64,000 bases of DNA from CAVPJW01 sp963705525 (GTDB taxonomy: Bacteria; Acidobacteriota; Vicinamibacteria; Vicinamibacterales; CAVPJW01), in contig CAVPJW010000002.1 of the NCBI GenBank assembly GCA_963705525.1, positions 248,001-312,000 on the forward strand, given 5' to 3'. The position numbers were made by a program, and so were the translations under genes. The notes beneath the pieces are model-generated. The model was not told the origin of the DNA. It made no database searches and was given only the letters and a program-made list of their open reading frames with translations. How positions within the stretch are numbered: the stretch's first letter is position 1; the number at the start of each line of letters is the position of its first letter. Of the stretch, positions 45,037 to 52,851 are shown piece after piece.

Positions 45037-46494
45037 CTAGAACGCTCCGGCGACGGACTTGCCGAAGCGCGTGAACAACCCCGCGGTCTTCACGCCTGCC
45101 TTACGTGTTCCGATGCCGATCGCCGTACCTGCGTTGGCGGCGGCAATCCAGGGGGACGTTACGACGGACGATTCGAGTTGGAGCCACTGATGTTCGGCGG
45201 ATTCCTCAATGCCGGGTTCGCGAATTCCCGCGACCGATGGAAGAACCCGCCCGAGATCGTGTGAATACCTGCGGGCGACGAGATGTGAAGTGTCCTGTTC
45301 GTTCACCAGATTAGGAGTCGCGGATACCGACGGTCCGTACTGTTTCGGGATGGTATGAAGCTGGAGGGTGAGGTTGGGTGTCGCTGATCGACCGGACGGT
45401 TTTAGTCCAATCGCCGGATGAGACTGCTGAATCGGTGTCGTCAATCTCGTCATGCTATCGGCTGCATCGACTGACCCGACAGGGCTTGTTTCATTTCTTG
45501 CCATCCGCGCATCAATTGTCGCGGCGGGAGCAGCATATTCGACAGAGACGGCTGTTACAACGGATAGCCCGAGCGACAAGCATGTCAGAGCAGGCAATGC
45601 CGAGACCATCGTCACAAAGGGCCGGGTCGCTTCCGTCTCGTGATGGTCGTCAAGCAGACGCGCGATTCGCGCGCTGAGATGCGGTCGAAGCTGGGCGACT
45701 CCAGGCGCGACTGTCAGGGCGTCGCGACTCTGCATCGCGATGGCGATCCTGGCGAGGCATGCCGCATAGCGCTTGCGCGAGCCCGTGACAAAGACAGTCC
45801 ACTCGTCGCAGGCGATTTCGCGTTCGAGAGTCAATGATCGATCGATCCACCACACGGCCGGATGCATGCCCGCGACGGCATGGATCAGGCGCTGCAGACA
45901 GATCGACAAGTCATCCCTGCGCTGCACGTGGGCGTACTCGTGCACGACAACCTGATCGAGTTCATCGTCGCTCAGGTCGTCGAGTGTCGCGAGCGGCAAT
46001 GTAATGACAGGAGCCCATAGGCCGAGGACCGATGGTGAACGGATTCGATCGGACAGGGCCAGCCGGGTCGGGCGTCCGCGGCCGCGAAGCGTCATCCAGA
46101 CGTGGAGACGCTGCTCCACACCATCGGGCATCGGGAGGAGCGTCGTCTTTGTTCGCGTCAGCCAGAGCAGTGCGATGGCAATCCGTGCGATCGAGACGCT
46201 TACCCACAGCAGCCATGCCACGATGAGCAGGACGAGGAGCAGGTGAGGCAACGGCTTCAACACCAGAAGTGACCATTGCGGTGAAGGAGAAAGGGTCGCC
46301 TGGAAAGCCGTGAAGTCAGTCGCCCTCGAGGGTATGAAGGCCAGCCCCGGCATTGCCAGAACCAATACCAGCGTGGCCCACCAGATCAGGTACCGGGTGG
46401 CGGCGTTCATCGATCGTCGGGCGTACAGAAGCGCGCCGACGATGGCCGTCAACGCGCAGGCGTGGCACAGCCAGTTGATGACGCCCGCGGTCAT
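45037..46494 (-). CDS. BlaR1/MecR1-like M56 membrane metallopeptidase
   Basis: A 485-residue sensor-protease. Four N-terminal membrane helices include LVLVLAMPGLAFI and LLLVLLIVAWLLWVSVSI. The cytoplasmic zinc protease motif is VVHEYAHVQRRDDL with a downstream Glu ligand in LEREIACDEW. The C-terminal extracytoplasmic part (150 residues) is not a penicillin-binding sensor domain, so the signal is not obviously a beta-lactam. The AGGAG before its ATG overlaps the blaI stop, so the two are coupled. Activation is expected to cleave or remove the BlaI repressor. Confidence 0.88.
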   Translation of the reverse strand: MTAGVINWLCHACALTAIVGALLYARRSMNAATRYLIWWATLVLVLAMPGLAFIPSRATDFTAFQATLSPSPQWSLLVLKPLPHLLLVLLIVAWLLWVSVSIARIAIALLWLTRTKTTLLPMPDGVEQRLHVWMTLRGRGRPTRLALSDRIRSPSVLGLWAPVITLPLATLDDLSDDELDQVVVHEYAHVQRRDDLSICLQRLIHAVAGMHPAVWWIDRSLTLEREIACDEWTVFVTGSRKRYAACLARIAIAMQSRDALTVAPGVAQLRPHLSARIARLLDDHHETEATRPFVTMVSALPALTCLSLGLSVVTAVSVEYAAPAATIDARMARNETSPVGSVDAADSMTRLTTPIQQSHPAIGLKPSGRSATPNLTLQLHTIPKQYGPSVSATPNLVNEQDTSHLVARRYSHDLGRVLPSVAGIREPGIEESAEHQWLQLESSVVTSPWIAAANAGTAIGIGTRKAGVKTAGLFTRFGKSVAGAF

Positions 46495-46504
46495 CGAGTG
46501 CTCC

Positions 46505-46879
46505 TCATGCTTGCTCGACCATCTTCTTCAGTTGCTTCATTTCATCCGGATCGATATGGTCGTCATCCAGGAGGTTGAGGACGAGCAAGCCGGGTGAATT
46601 GTCGAAGAATCGCCGGACAAGATGCCGGAGCGCCCGGCGCCGCGCCTGATGTCGATCCACCAGCGGCCGATAGACGAATGCGCGTCCCGCCTTCTCGTGG
46701 GTCAGGTAACCTTTCCGTTCGAGAATCCGCAGCATCGTCTGGACCGTGTTGTACGCAAGCACCGGCTTTCCAGAGAGCCCGCCCGCCACGTCGCTGACCG
46801 TCGCCGGCCCGACCTCCCAGAGGACATTCATGAGCCGTGACTCCGCGTCGGTCAGAGTCGGCGAGGCTTTTCGCGCCAT
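46505..46879 (-). CDS. BlaI/MecI-family transcriptional repressor
   Basis: A 124-residue winged-helix protein: LTDAESRLMNVLWEVGPATV, then DVAGGL, recognition helix region LAYNTVQTMLRILERKGYL, wing THEKAGRAFVYRP, and a C-terminal dimerisation helix region. It would repress its own operon until the M56 protease downstream triggers its loss. Two matching operator sequences flank the promoter immediately upstream. Confidence 0.93.
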   Translation of the reverse strand: MARKASPTLTDAESRLMNVLWEVGPATVSDVAGGLSGKPVLAYNTVQTMLRILERKGYLTHEKAGRAFVYRPLVDRHQARRRALRHLVRRFFDNSPGLLVLNLLDDDHIDPDEMKQLKKMVEQA

Positions 46880-46894
46880 TTGATCCTGACTTAT

Positions 46895-46964
46895 TCCTAA
46901 ATAATTAAGAATTAGGACGGGACTCTAGCAGGCAACTCTGCCATTGTCAACTAAAGAATTAGGA
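46895..46964 (-). promoter_or_regulatory. blaI promoter with two BlaI-type operators
   Basis: On the minus strand a strong promoter reads TTGACA (46950-46945), 17-base spacer, TAGAGT (46927-46922). Directly downstream, covering the likely start site, is a dyad TCCTAA...TTAGGA (46895-46917, 11-base centre). A second copy of the half TCCTAATTCTT lies upstream of the -35 (46964-46951) and overlaps the 3' end of the FAD-subunit gene. The AT-rich tract contrasts with the GC-rich surroundings. Autoregulation by BlaI with looping or cooperative binding is inferred. Confidence 0.65.
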
Positions 46965-47985
46965 GTTCGGGTTGACGGGAAATGCGCACTCGAAGGTCGC
47001 GGACATCGTCTCCGCGAAGTTCCCGGAGCGCATACGTGACGAAGCTCCGCGCGACCTTCTTGCGCCAGACGAGCGCGAAGTCGGTGTTGTCCATCGGGCG
47101 CGCATGCACGGATGCCCGTTCGGCGGCGTCCTGGATGGTGCGATCATCGAGGGGCTGGCCGATGAGCGTCGCCGCCGCTTCGGGACAGTCCATCGGGCGG
47201 GACGAGACCGCACCGAGCACGAGTCGAGCATCAACCACGATGCCGTCGGAACTGACGCGCACGGCAGCCGCGACGGACAGAACAGGGAAGTCGAATGCGC
47301 CGCGTCTGCGCAGTTTCCAATACGCGCTGCGCCAGCCTTCCGGGCGTGGCAGGCGAACCTCCGTCAGTATTTCGTCGGGGCGTCGTGTCAGGTAGTCGAT
47401 GCCGTCATTTCGGTACAGGTCCGCCAGTCGAAGTTCTCGTTGCCCCTCCGCAGACACGAGGACGACGGTGGCCCCAAGGGCACAGAGCATCGGTGCGGTA
47501 TCGGTGGAGGAAACGGCCAGACACTTGGGGCTCGAGGTCGCGACCCAGCAGATGTCGCCGTCCTTCTTCATGCAGAAGTTGATGGCCTTCCGCCATTCGT
47601 AGTTCTGATCGTAGTAGTTGCAGCGCGTATCCAGGCACAGGTTCCCTCCGAGCGTCCCCATGTTGCGGAGGTGCGGTGTGGCGATGTGAGCCGTCGCCTG
47701 CCAGAGACCCGTGTAATCGCGACGCACCGTCGCGTTGCGCAGAACTTCGGTGAGTGTAAGGCCCGCCCCGAGCGTCAGGCCATCGCCATTCGAAACGCGG
47801 CGCAGCTCGCGGATGCCGCGAAGACCGATCAAGGTCGCGGGCACCTGCTGCCTGCGTTTCATGTTGGGCAGGAGATCGGTCCCGCCGGCCAGGACCATGC
47901 TGTCGAGCGGCCTGGATGCAAGAGCCTCGACCGCTTCCTTCAGGCTCCGCGGCGCCAGATATTGAAACTCGGGCAGCCGCATCAT
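46951..47985 (-). CDS. FAD-binding subunit of Mo hydroxylase with extra [4Fe-4S] loop (4-hydroxybenzoyl-CoA reductase beta-like)
   Basis: A 344-residue subunit of the CoxM/HcrB family with FAD-binding AGGTDLLPNMK (residues 33-43) and ATPHLRNMGTLGGNLC. After it comes an insertion with cysteines at 122, 138, 146 and 155. The spacing of 16, 8 and 9 residues equals that of the extra [4Fe-4S] cluster loop known in the beta subunit of 4-hydroxybenzoyl-CoA reductase (as I recall, even the numbering matches). Ordinary xanthine dehydrogenase FAD subunits lack this loop. It passes electrons between the 2Fe-2S subunit and a low-potential donor or acceptor. ATG overlaps the large-subunit stop (ATGA). Confidence 0.88.
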   Translation of the reverse strand: MMRLPEFQYLAPRSLKEAVEALASRPLDSMVLAGGTDLLPNMKRRQQVPATLIGLRGIRELRRVSNGDGLTLGAGLTLTEVLRNATVRRDYTGLWQATAHIATPHLRNMGTLGGNLCLDTRCNYYDQNYEWRKAINFCMKKDGDICWVATSSPKCLAVSSTDTAPMLCALGATVVLVSAEGQRELRLADLYRNDGIDYLTRRPDEILTEVRLPRPEGWRSAYWKLRRRGAFDFPVLSVAAAVRVSSDGIVVDARLVLGAVSSRPMDCPEAAATLIGQPLDDRTIQDAAERASVHARPMDNTDFALVWRKKVARSFVTYALRELRGDDVRDLRVRISRQPELLIL

Positions 47986-50451
47986 GGCCGGGTCACCGCG
48001 TCCTTGCGACGGTGTTCCTTGGGCGATCGCGGAGGTTCATTGATGGCGCGTCCGTCGCCCCCTGCCCATGGTGGTGGCACCTGCAACGTCTCGGGCCATC
48101 CGATCTCGGGGAACACGGTGGGACCGTATCGAGCGGGCCGGCCTTCCGCCTTGGCCTGGAGGGCTTTCACAATCTTTTCCGGCGTGACCGGAATCTCGTC
48201 GACGCGGACGCCGACGGCGTCGTAGACGGCATTGGCCAGTGCCGGCATCACCGGCAGCAGCGGGCCCTGGCCCACTTCTTTGGCCCCGAAAGGCCCCTGC
48301 GGATCCGGATTCTCCACAAGATCGGTGAAGACCTCAGGCATATCGAGCGACGTCGGACTCTTGTACTCGAGCAGCGATGGAAACTTGTGGACGAGCGCCG
48401 CCGAAAGCCTCTGCGGGAGGCGCCTGAATGCCTGCTCCTCCATCAATGCTTCTCCAAGCGCCATGTATACGCTGCCTTCAACCTGGCCGCGCACGAGCGT
48501 CGGATTGATGGCCCGGCCGATGTCGTGGGCGATCCAGACGCGCGGCACGTGCAGCCAGCCCGTCACCGGATCGACCTCCACTTCGACGACCGCAGCTGAA
48601 TAGGAATAGGTGGGCGAGGGACCGACACCGCCGCCTTTGAATCGTGCCGCGGACTTTGGCGGCGTGTATGACCCGACGGTACCGATGGTGCCGAACGCCG
48701 CTTCGGCCAGGCACACCGCCTCGGCGAAGCTCACGCCGCGTTCAGGCTGTTCCGCATCGAAGACTCGACGGTCGGCGAAGACGAGCCGATCTTTTGAAGC
48801 CTCGATCTTTCGCGACACAGCCGCAGCCAGTTGTTCGCGCGCGCGCTCGGCCGCCTGGATCGCGGCGTTCCCCATCATGAGCGTCACGCGGCTCGAGTAC
48901 GAACCGAGATCGACGGGCGTCAGGTCGGTATCGCCGGTCACGACACGGATATCGAACGGATCGATGCCCAGCACTTCCGCCACCACCGCCGCGAGGACAT
49001 CATCGGAACCTTGGCCGATCTCGGTGGCTCCACAGAATGCGGTCACCCCGCCACTGCGATCGAGCTTCAACTGGACGCCCGAGTGCGGCATGTCGTTCCA
49101 GTAAATGGCGAGGCCCGCGCCCGACAGATATGACGAGCACGCCAGGCCCACGCCCCGACCGTTCGGCAGCTTGCGAAACTTCTCGCGCCAGCCAGAGCTC
49201 TCGACCACACGGCGAATGCACTCAGGGAGTCCGATAGTGCCCACGCGAAGATAGTTGGCGGTCAGCGTATCTGGACGCTCGACGATGCGCAGCCGAAGTT
49301 CTGCCGGATCGATCGCCAATGCGTCGGCGATTTTGTCGAGCTGCACCTCCTGGCCGAATCGACTCTGAGGCGTGCCGTGTCCGCGCTTGGGACCGCATGG
49401 CGGCTTGTTGGTGAAGACCCGACACCCCTGAAACTTGTAAGCAGGAATGTGATAGGTCACCGTCTGCAGCGCGCCGGTGTAGAACGTGCTCGCGACGCCG
49501 TACGACCCATACGCGCCGCCATCGAGCAGCGTCTTCACTTGCACGCCCGTCAGCGTGCCGTCTTTCTTGACGCCCGTCTTGAACTGCATCAGGACCGGGT
49601 GACGGCCGCGGTGGCAATAGAAGACTTCTTCTCGTGTCAGACAGATCTTGACCGGGCGATCGAGCAGCCATGAGGCCCGTGCAATGACGACTTCGTGGTT
49701 GAAGGGGTCGCTCTTGCCGCCGAAGCCTCCTCCATTGGGCGTCGCAATGACGCGAATGTGAGCGGCGGGCATGTCCAGCGCTTTGGCCAGTGCGCGGTGG
49801 ACGTAATGCGGGGTCTGTGTGCTCGACCAGAGCACGAGCTTGCCGTCCGGATCCTTCGCCGCGACGGCCGCGTGCTGCTCGATGGGGAGGTGCGTGCTCC
49901 CCTGATAGAAGAACGTGTCTTCGAACGTCCGGTCGGCGTCCGCGAAGGCCCGCTCGACGTCCCCAAACTCGAGCGACACCAGCTTGTGGATGTTGCCCTC
50001 GTCTCCGTACTCGTGAATCCGCGGTTCGGCATGGGCCAGGCTGTCTTCGGGCGAACCGAACGTGCGAAGCGAATCGGTACTCGACGTGAATCAGATCGAG
50101 CGCTTCGAATGCCGTCAGTTCGTCGCGGGCGATCACCGCCGCGACCGGGTCTCCGACGAAACGAACCGTGCCCCGGCAGAGCGCGTGCTCGTCCTGGCTG
50201 ACCGGCAGGATGCCGTACGGAATGGGGAAGTCGTCGCCCGTCAGCACCAGATGGACGCCCGGATGTTCCGCGGCCTTCTGGGCGTTCACACTGACGATCC
50301 GCGCGTGCGGCATCGTCGAGCGCAGCAGCTTGCAGTGAAGCATCCGCGGCAGGAATATGTCGTCGGCAAACCGCGTCTGCCCGGTCACCTTGGCGCGGCC
50401 GTCGACCCGACGACGAGGCTTGCCGATCACGTGATCGTGCGATCGCGTCAT
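47982..50451 (-). CDS. Molybdopterin-binding catalytic subunit of Mo hydroxylase (HcrA/CoxL-like), frameshifted
   Basis: A reconstructed subunit of about 822 residues. It starts at ATG 50449-50451, overlapping the 2Fe-2S gene stop (ATGA): VIGKPRRRVDGRAKVTGQTRF, MLHCKLLRSTMPHARI. Near 50082 the frame changes, and LRTFGSPEDSLAH leads on into the second frame. Moco contacts include NGGGFGGKSDPF, a GTPQSRFGQEVQLDKIA segment, ATEIGQGSDDVLAAV, and the catalytic Glu in FGAKEVGQGPLLPV. It hydroxylates or, in the 4-hydroxybenzoyl-CoA reductase case, removes a hydroxyl from an aromatic ring. The active-site signature alone does not fix the substrate. Confidence 0.82.
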
Positions 50452-50960
50452 ATGCCGGACTCCTCCCGGCTCACGAGGGCCGCCTCGACCGCCTCGAAAA
50501 TCTGCTGATATCCGGTGCAGCGACACAGATTGCCGGAGAGTGCTTCGCGGATCTGGTCTCGAGTCGGGTTCGGCGTGCTGTCAAGGAGCGCTTTGGCTGT
50601 CACGAGAATGCCGGGCGTGCAGTAGCCGCACTGCGCCGCGCCCAAGTCGGCGAACGTCTCCTGGAGTGGATGAAGCCGTCCATCCTGAACGAGACCCTCA
50701 ACCGTCACGACGTCGCGGTCGCCGCACTCGAGACCGAGCACCAGACACGACAGGACCGGCTGGCCGTCGAGCAGGACGGCGCAGGCGCCGCATTCGCCCA
50801 GTTCGCACCCGTGTTTCGTGCCTGGCAGGTTGAGATCCTCGCGCAGTACTTCGAGGAGGGTCTTGTAGGCGGCGAAGGACACCCGCGTGGCTTCGCCGTT
50901 CACGATCATTCGAAGGTGCACGTGGGCGCGGTCAGCCGCGGCGGTTTCTGGTTCCTTCAC
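50448..50960 (-). CDS. 2Fe-2S small subunit of Mo hydroxylase (HcrC/CoxS-like)
   Basis: About 170 residues from GTG 50960 (GAGGT six bases upstream); the open frame to 51041 is inside the tetR gene. Plant-type ferredoxin cluster cysteines at about 52, 57, 60 and 72 (CELGECGAC...C) and the second, proximal cluster at about 111, 114, 146 and 148 (CGYC...CRC). Normal length. It overlaps the end of tetR by 29 bases and the large subunit by four, so all four genes are one transcript. Confidence 0.93.
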   Translation of the reverse strand: MKEPETAAADRAHVHLRMIVNGEATRVSFAAYKTLLEVLREDLNLPGTKHGCELGECGACAVLLDGQPVLSCLVLGLECGDRDVVTVEGLVQDGRLHPLQETFADLGAAQCGYCTPGILVTAKALLDSTPNPTRDQIREALSGNLCRCTGYQQIFEAVEAALVSREESGI

Positions 50961-51570
50961 TGCTACCTCGCTTGCTGACGAGGCCCGAGATCGCATACGC
51001 GGCGATCTGATCGGCGACCTCGTCGGAGGACTGCGAGCCACCCTGGCGAAACCAGTGGGCCGTCCAGTTCAACGCGCCCAGAAACCCCCGCGTGGCCAGC
51101 GACGGGTCGTGGCCTGCCAGCTCACCTCGTTCGATCCCCTCGGCCACGAGGCCGCGCACGCCTCGCTCGTAGCGATCCCGCTTGGCGACGATGCGCGCGC
51201 GCAGAGTGGGCGGAAGGGCATCGACCTCGAAGTGGGCGGCGGATCCTTCGAACTCGTCCAGAAGGCAGTGCAGATGCGCGATGGCGAGACTATGAAGGCG
51301 ATCGAGCATCAGTGACGATTTTGCGGCGCGAGCCGCGTCGAGCGCTTTGAGGAGTCGATCGAGCGATCGGTCCTGGCAGCAGTAGAGGATTTCGTCCTTC
51401 CCTTTGAAGTAGTGATAGAGATTCCCGGACGAGAGGTCGGCCGCCTCGGCGATGTCGCGCATGCCGGTCTGCGCAAAGCCCCGTTCGCGGAAGATGCGGG
51501 CGGCGGCGCGGAGGATCTCGAGGCGCCGCGCTTCCGCCCGGCGCCGGGCGCGAGCGATGCCGATTGGCAT
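50932..51570 (-). CDS. TetR/AcrR-family transcriptional regulator
   Basis: A 212-residue regulator. The ATG 51568-51570 has GGAGA upstream. HTH: ILRAAARIFRERGFAQTGMR, DIAEAADLSSGNLYHYFKGK. The C-terminal ligand domain fits the KstR2/FadR-like group, which often sense acyl-CoA thioesters; that would suit control of a benzoyl-CoA-type enzyme, but is inferred. First gene of the Mo-hydroxylase operon and divergent from the SDR gene. Confidence 0.9.
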   Translation of the reverse strand: MPIGIARARRRAEARRLEILRAAARIFRERGFAQTGMRDIAEAADLSSGNLYHYFKGKDEILYCCQDRSLDRLLKALDAARAAKSSLMLDRLHSLAIAHLHCLLDEFEGSAAHFEVDALPPTLRARIVAKRDRYERGVRGLVAEGIERGELAGHDPSLATRGFLGALNWTAHWFRQGGSQSSDEVADQIAAYAISGLVSKRGSSEGTRNRRG

Positions 51571-51625
51571 CGTCGGTCTCCGGCTGGGCGGACGGGCGCC
51601 TGCTGCCGCAGCCTGGATCGAACGG

Positions 51626-51658
51626 CTGTTCGAAGAATAAACCACTGTTCAAACTATA
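51626..51658 (-). promoter_or_regulatory. Candidate tetR operon promoter and direct repeats
   Basis: On the minus strand TATAGT (51658-51653) is a possible -10. Just downstream are two GAACAG copies (51650-51645 and 51631-51626) 19 bases apart, about two helical turns. They could be a TetR operator. The -35 is not clear. Confidence 0.3.
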
Positions 51659-51773
51659 TCACGTGGAGGGTACGGGCTGGCGGACCGGCAACCTCACGCC
51701 GTAGGCATGCCGGATTTAGATGGGTCGAATGAGCAGTCCGCGTTCACTTATGATTCTGCCTGCGAGGTGAATC

Positions 51774-52793
51774 ATGCCGGCAAAGCCGACGGCTCGAAAA
51801 GGTCGCCAGAAGGTCGTCCACAAGAAAGGCCCGAACCTGTCCGGACCCCTGGTGGGTCGGGTGGCGGTCGTGGCCGGCGCCACCCGCGGCGCAGGGCGGG
51901 GGATTGCGCGCGCGCTCGGCGAGGCGGGCGCGACGGTGTACTGCACGGGCCGGAGCGTCCGGGGAAAGCCCTCGCCCTACAAGCGGCCCGAAACGATTGA
52001 GGAGACCGCCGAGCTGGTCACCGCGGCCGGCGGGGTCGGAATCTCCGTGCGCGTGGACCATACCATCGAAGCAGAGGTGCGCAACCTCTTCGCCCGGATC
52101 GACAAGGATCAGGGCCGGCTGGATATTCTCGTCAACAGCGTCGCCGGCGAGGATCCGACCTTCAAGTGGACGGGCTCGTTCGTGAAGGCCGATGCCGAGC
52201 AGGGGCTCGCGCTCATAAGCCAAGCGGTCTTTTCGCACCTGCGGACCGCCGTCCATGCCGCTCCGCTGATGATTCGCCGAAAAAGCGGGTTGATCGTCGA
52301 GGTCACCGAAGGCGATACGCTGGCTGGCGGCGTATCGATTGTCCATTTCATGGTCAAGAGCGGACTCAAGCTCCTCGCCTTTGAAATGGCTGAAGAGCTC
52401 CGAAAGCACCGCATCACGGCGGTCGCCGTCACACCGGGATTTCTGCGCTCCGAGTCGATGCTCGATCACTTCAAAGTGAGCGAAGCCAACTGGCGTGACG
52501 GAGGGAAGAAAGACAGGAACTTCCTCGAGTCGGAAACACCGCTCTTTATTGGCCGCGCTGTGGCGGCACTTGCGGCCGATCCGAAGATGTTCGATCGATC
52601 GGGCGACCTGCTGAGCTCATGGGAACTGGCGCGTCACTACGGCGTCGTCGACGCCGACGGCAGGCGGCCCGACTGGGGGCCGTACTTCGAGACGATCGCG
52701 CCGAAGTACAAGTCGTATCAGGAGGGGTTTCGTCGAGAAGCGGAATGGCTCACACGGATTGCGACACGGGCGAGGCGTTATGGCAGTTCTTAG
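51774..52793 (+). CDS. SDR-family oxidoreductase with substituted catalytic tyrosine
   Basis: A 339-residue short-chain dehydrogenase with a basic N-terminal tail, NAD(P) motif GATRGAGRGIA (residues about 36-46), LDILVNSVAGED, and a substrate-side VTPGFLRSESML. In place of the usual Y-x-x-x-K the sequence is H-F-M-V-K (VSIVHFMVKSGLKLL), so the catalytic Tyr is His. The Lys is kept. Start at ATG 51774 with GAGGTGA upstream. Divergent from the TetR/Mo-hydroxylase operon, so possibly in the same regulon. Ends in a shared hairpin. Confidence 0.85.
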   Translation: MPAKPTARKGRQKVVHKKGPNLSGPLVGRVAVVAGATRGAGRGIARALGEAGATVYCTGRSVRGKPSPYKRPETIEETAELVTAAGGVGISVRVDHTIEAEVRNLFARIDKDQGRLDILVNSVAGEDPTFKWTGSFVKADAEQGLALISQAVFSHLRTAVHAAPLMIRRKSGLIVEVTEGDTLAGGVSIVHFMVKSGLKLLAFEMAEELRKHRITAVAVTPGFLRSESMLDHFKVSEANWRDGGKKDRNFLESETPLFIGRAVAALAADPKMFDRSGDLLSSWELARHYGVVDADGRRPDWGPYFETIAPKYKSYQEGFRREAEWLTRIATRARRYGSS

Positions 52794-52851
52794 TGCTTTG
52801 TGCTTGGTGCTTGGTTCGGCACTAAGCACTAACCGCTAAGCACTGAGAACT
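52785..52851. terminator. Bidirectional hairpin with AAGCAC repeats between convergent genes
   Basis: Outer arms AGTTCTTAGTGCTT (52785-52798) and AAGCACTGAGAACT (52838-52851) pair with one mismatch. The interior has repeated TGCTTGG units on one side and GCACTAA/GCTAAGCAC units on the other. The element contains the stop codons of both convergent genes. It resembles a transcription terminator for both strands built from short tandem repeats. Confidence 0.55.
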
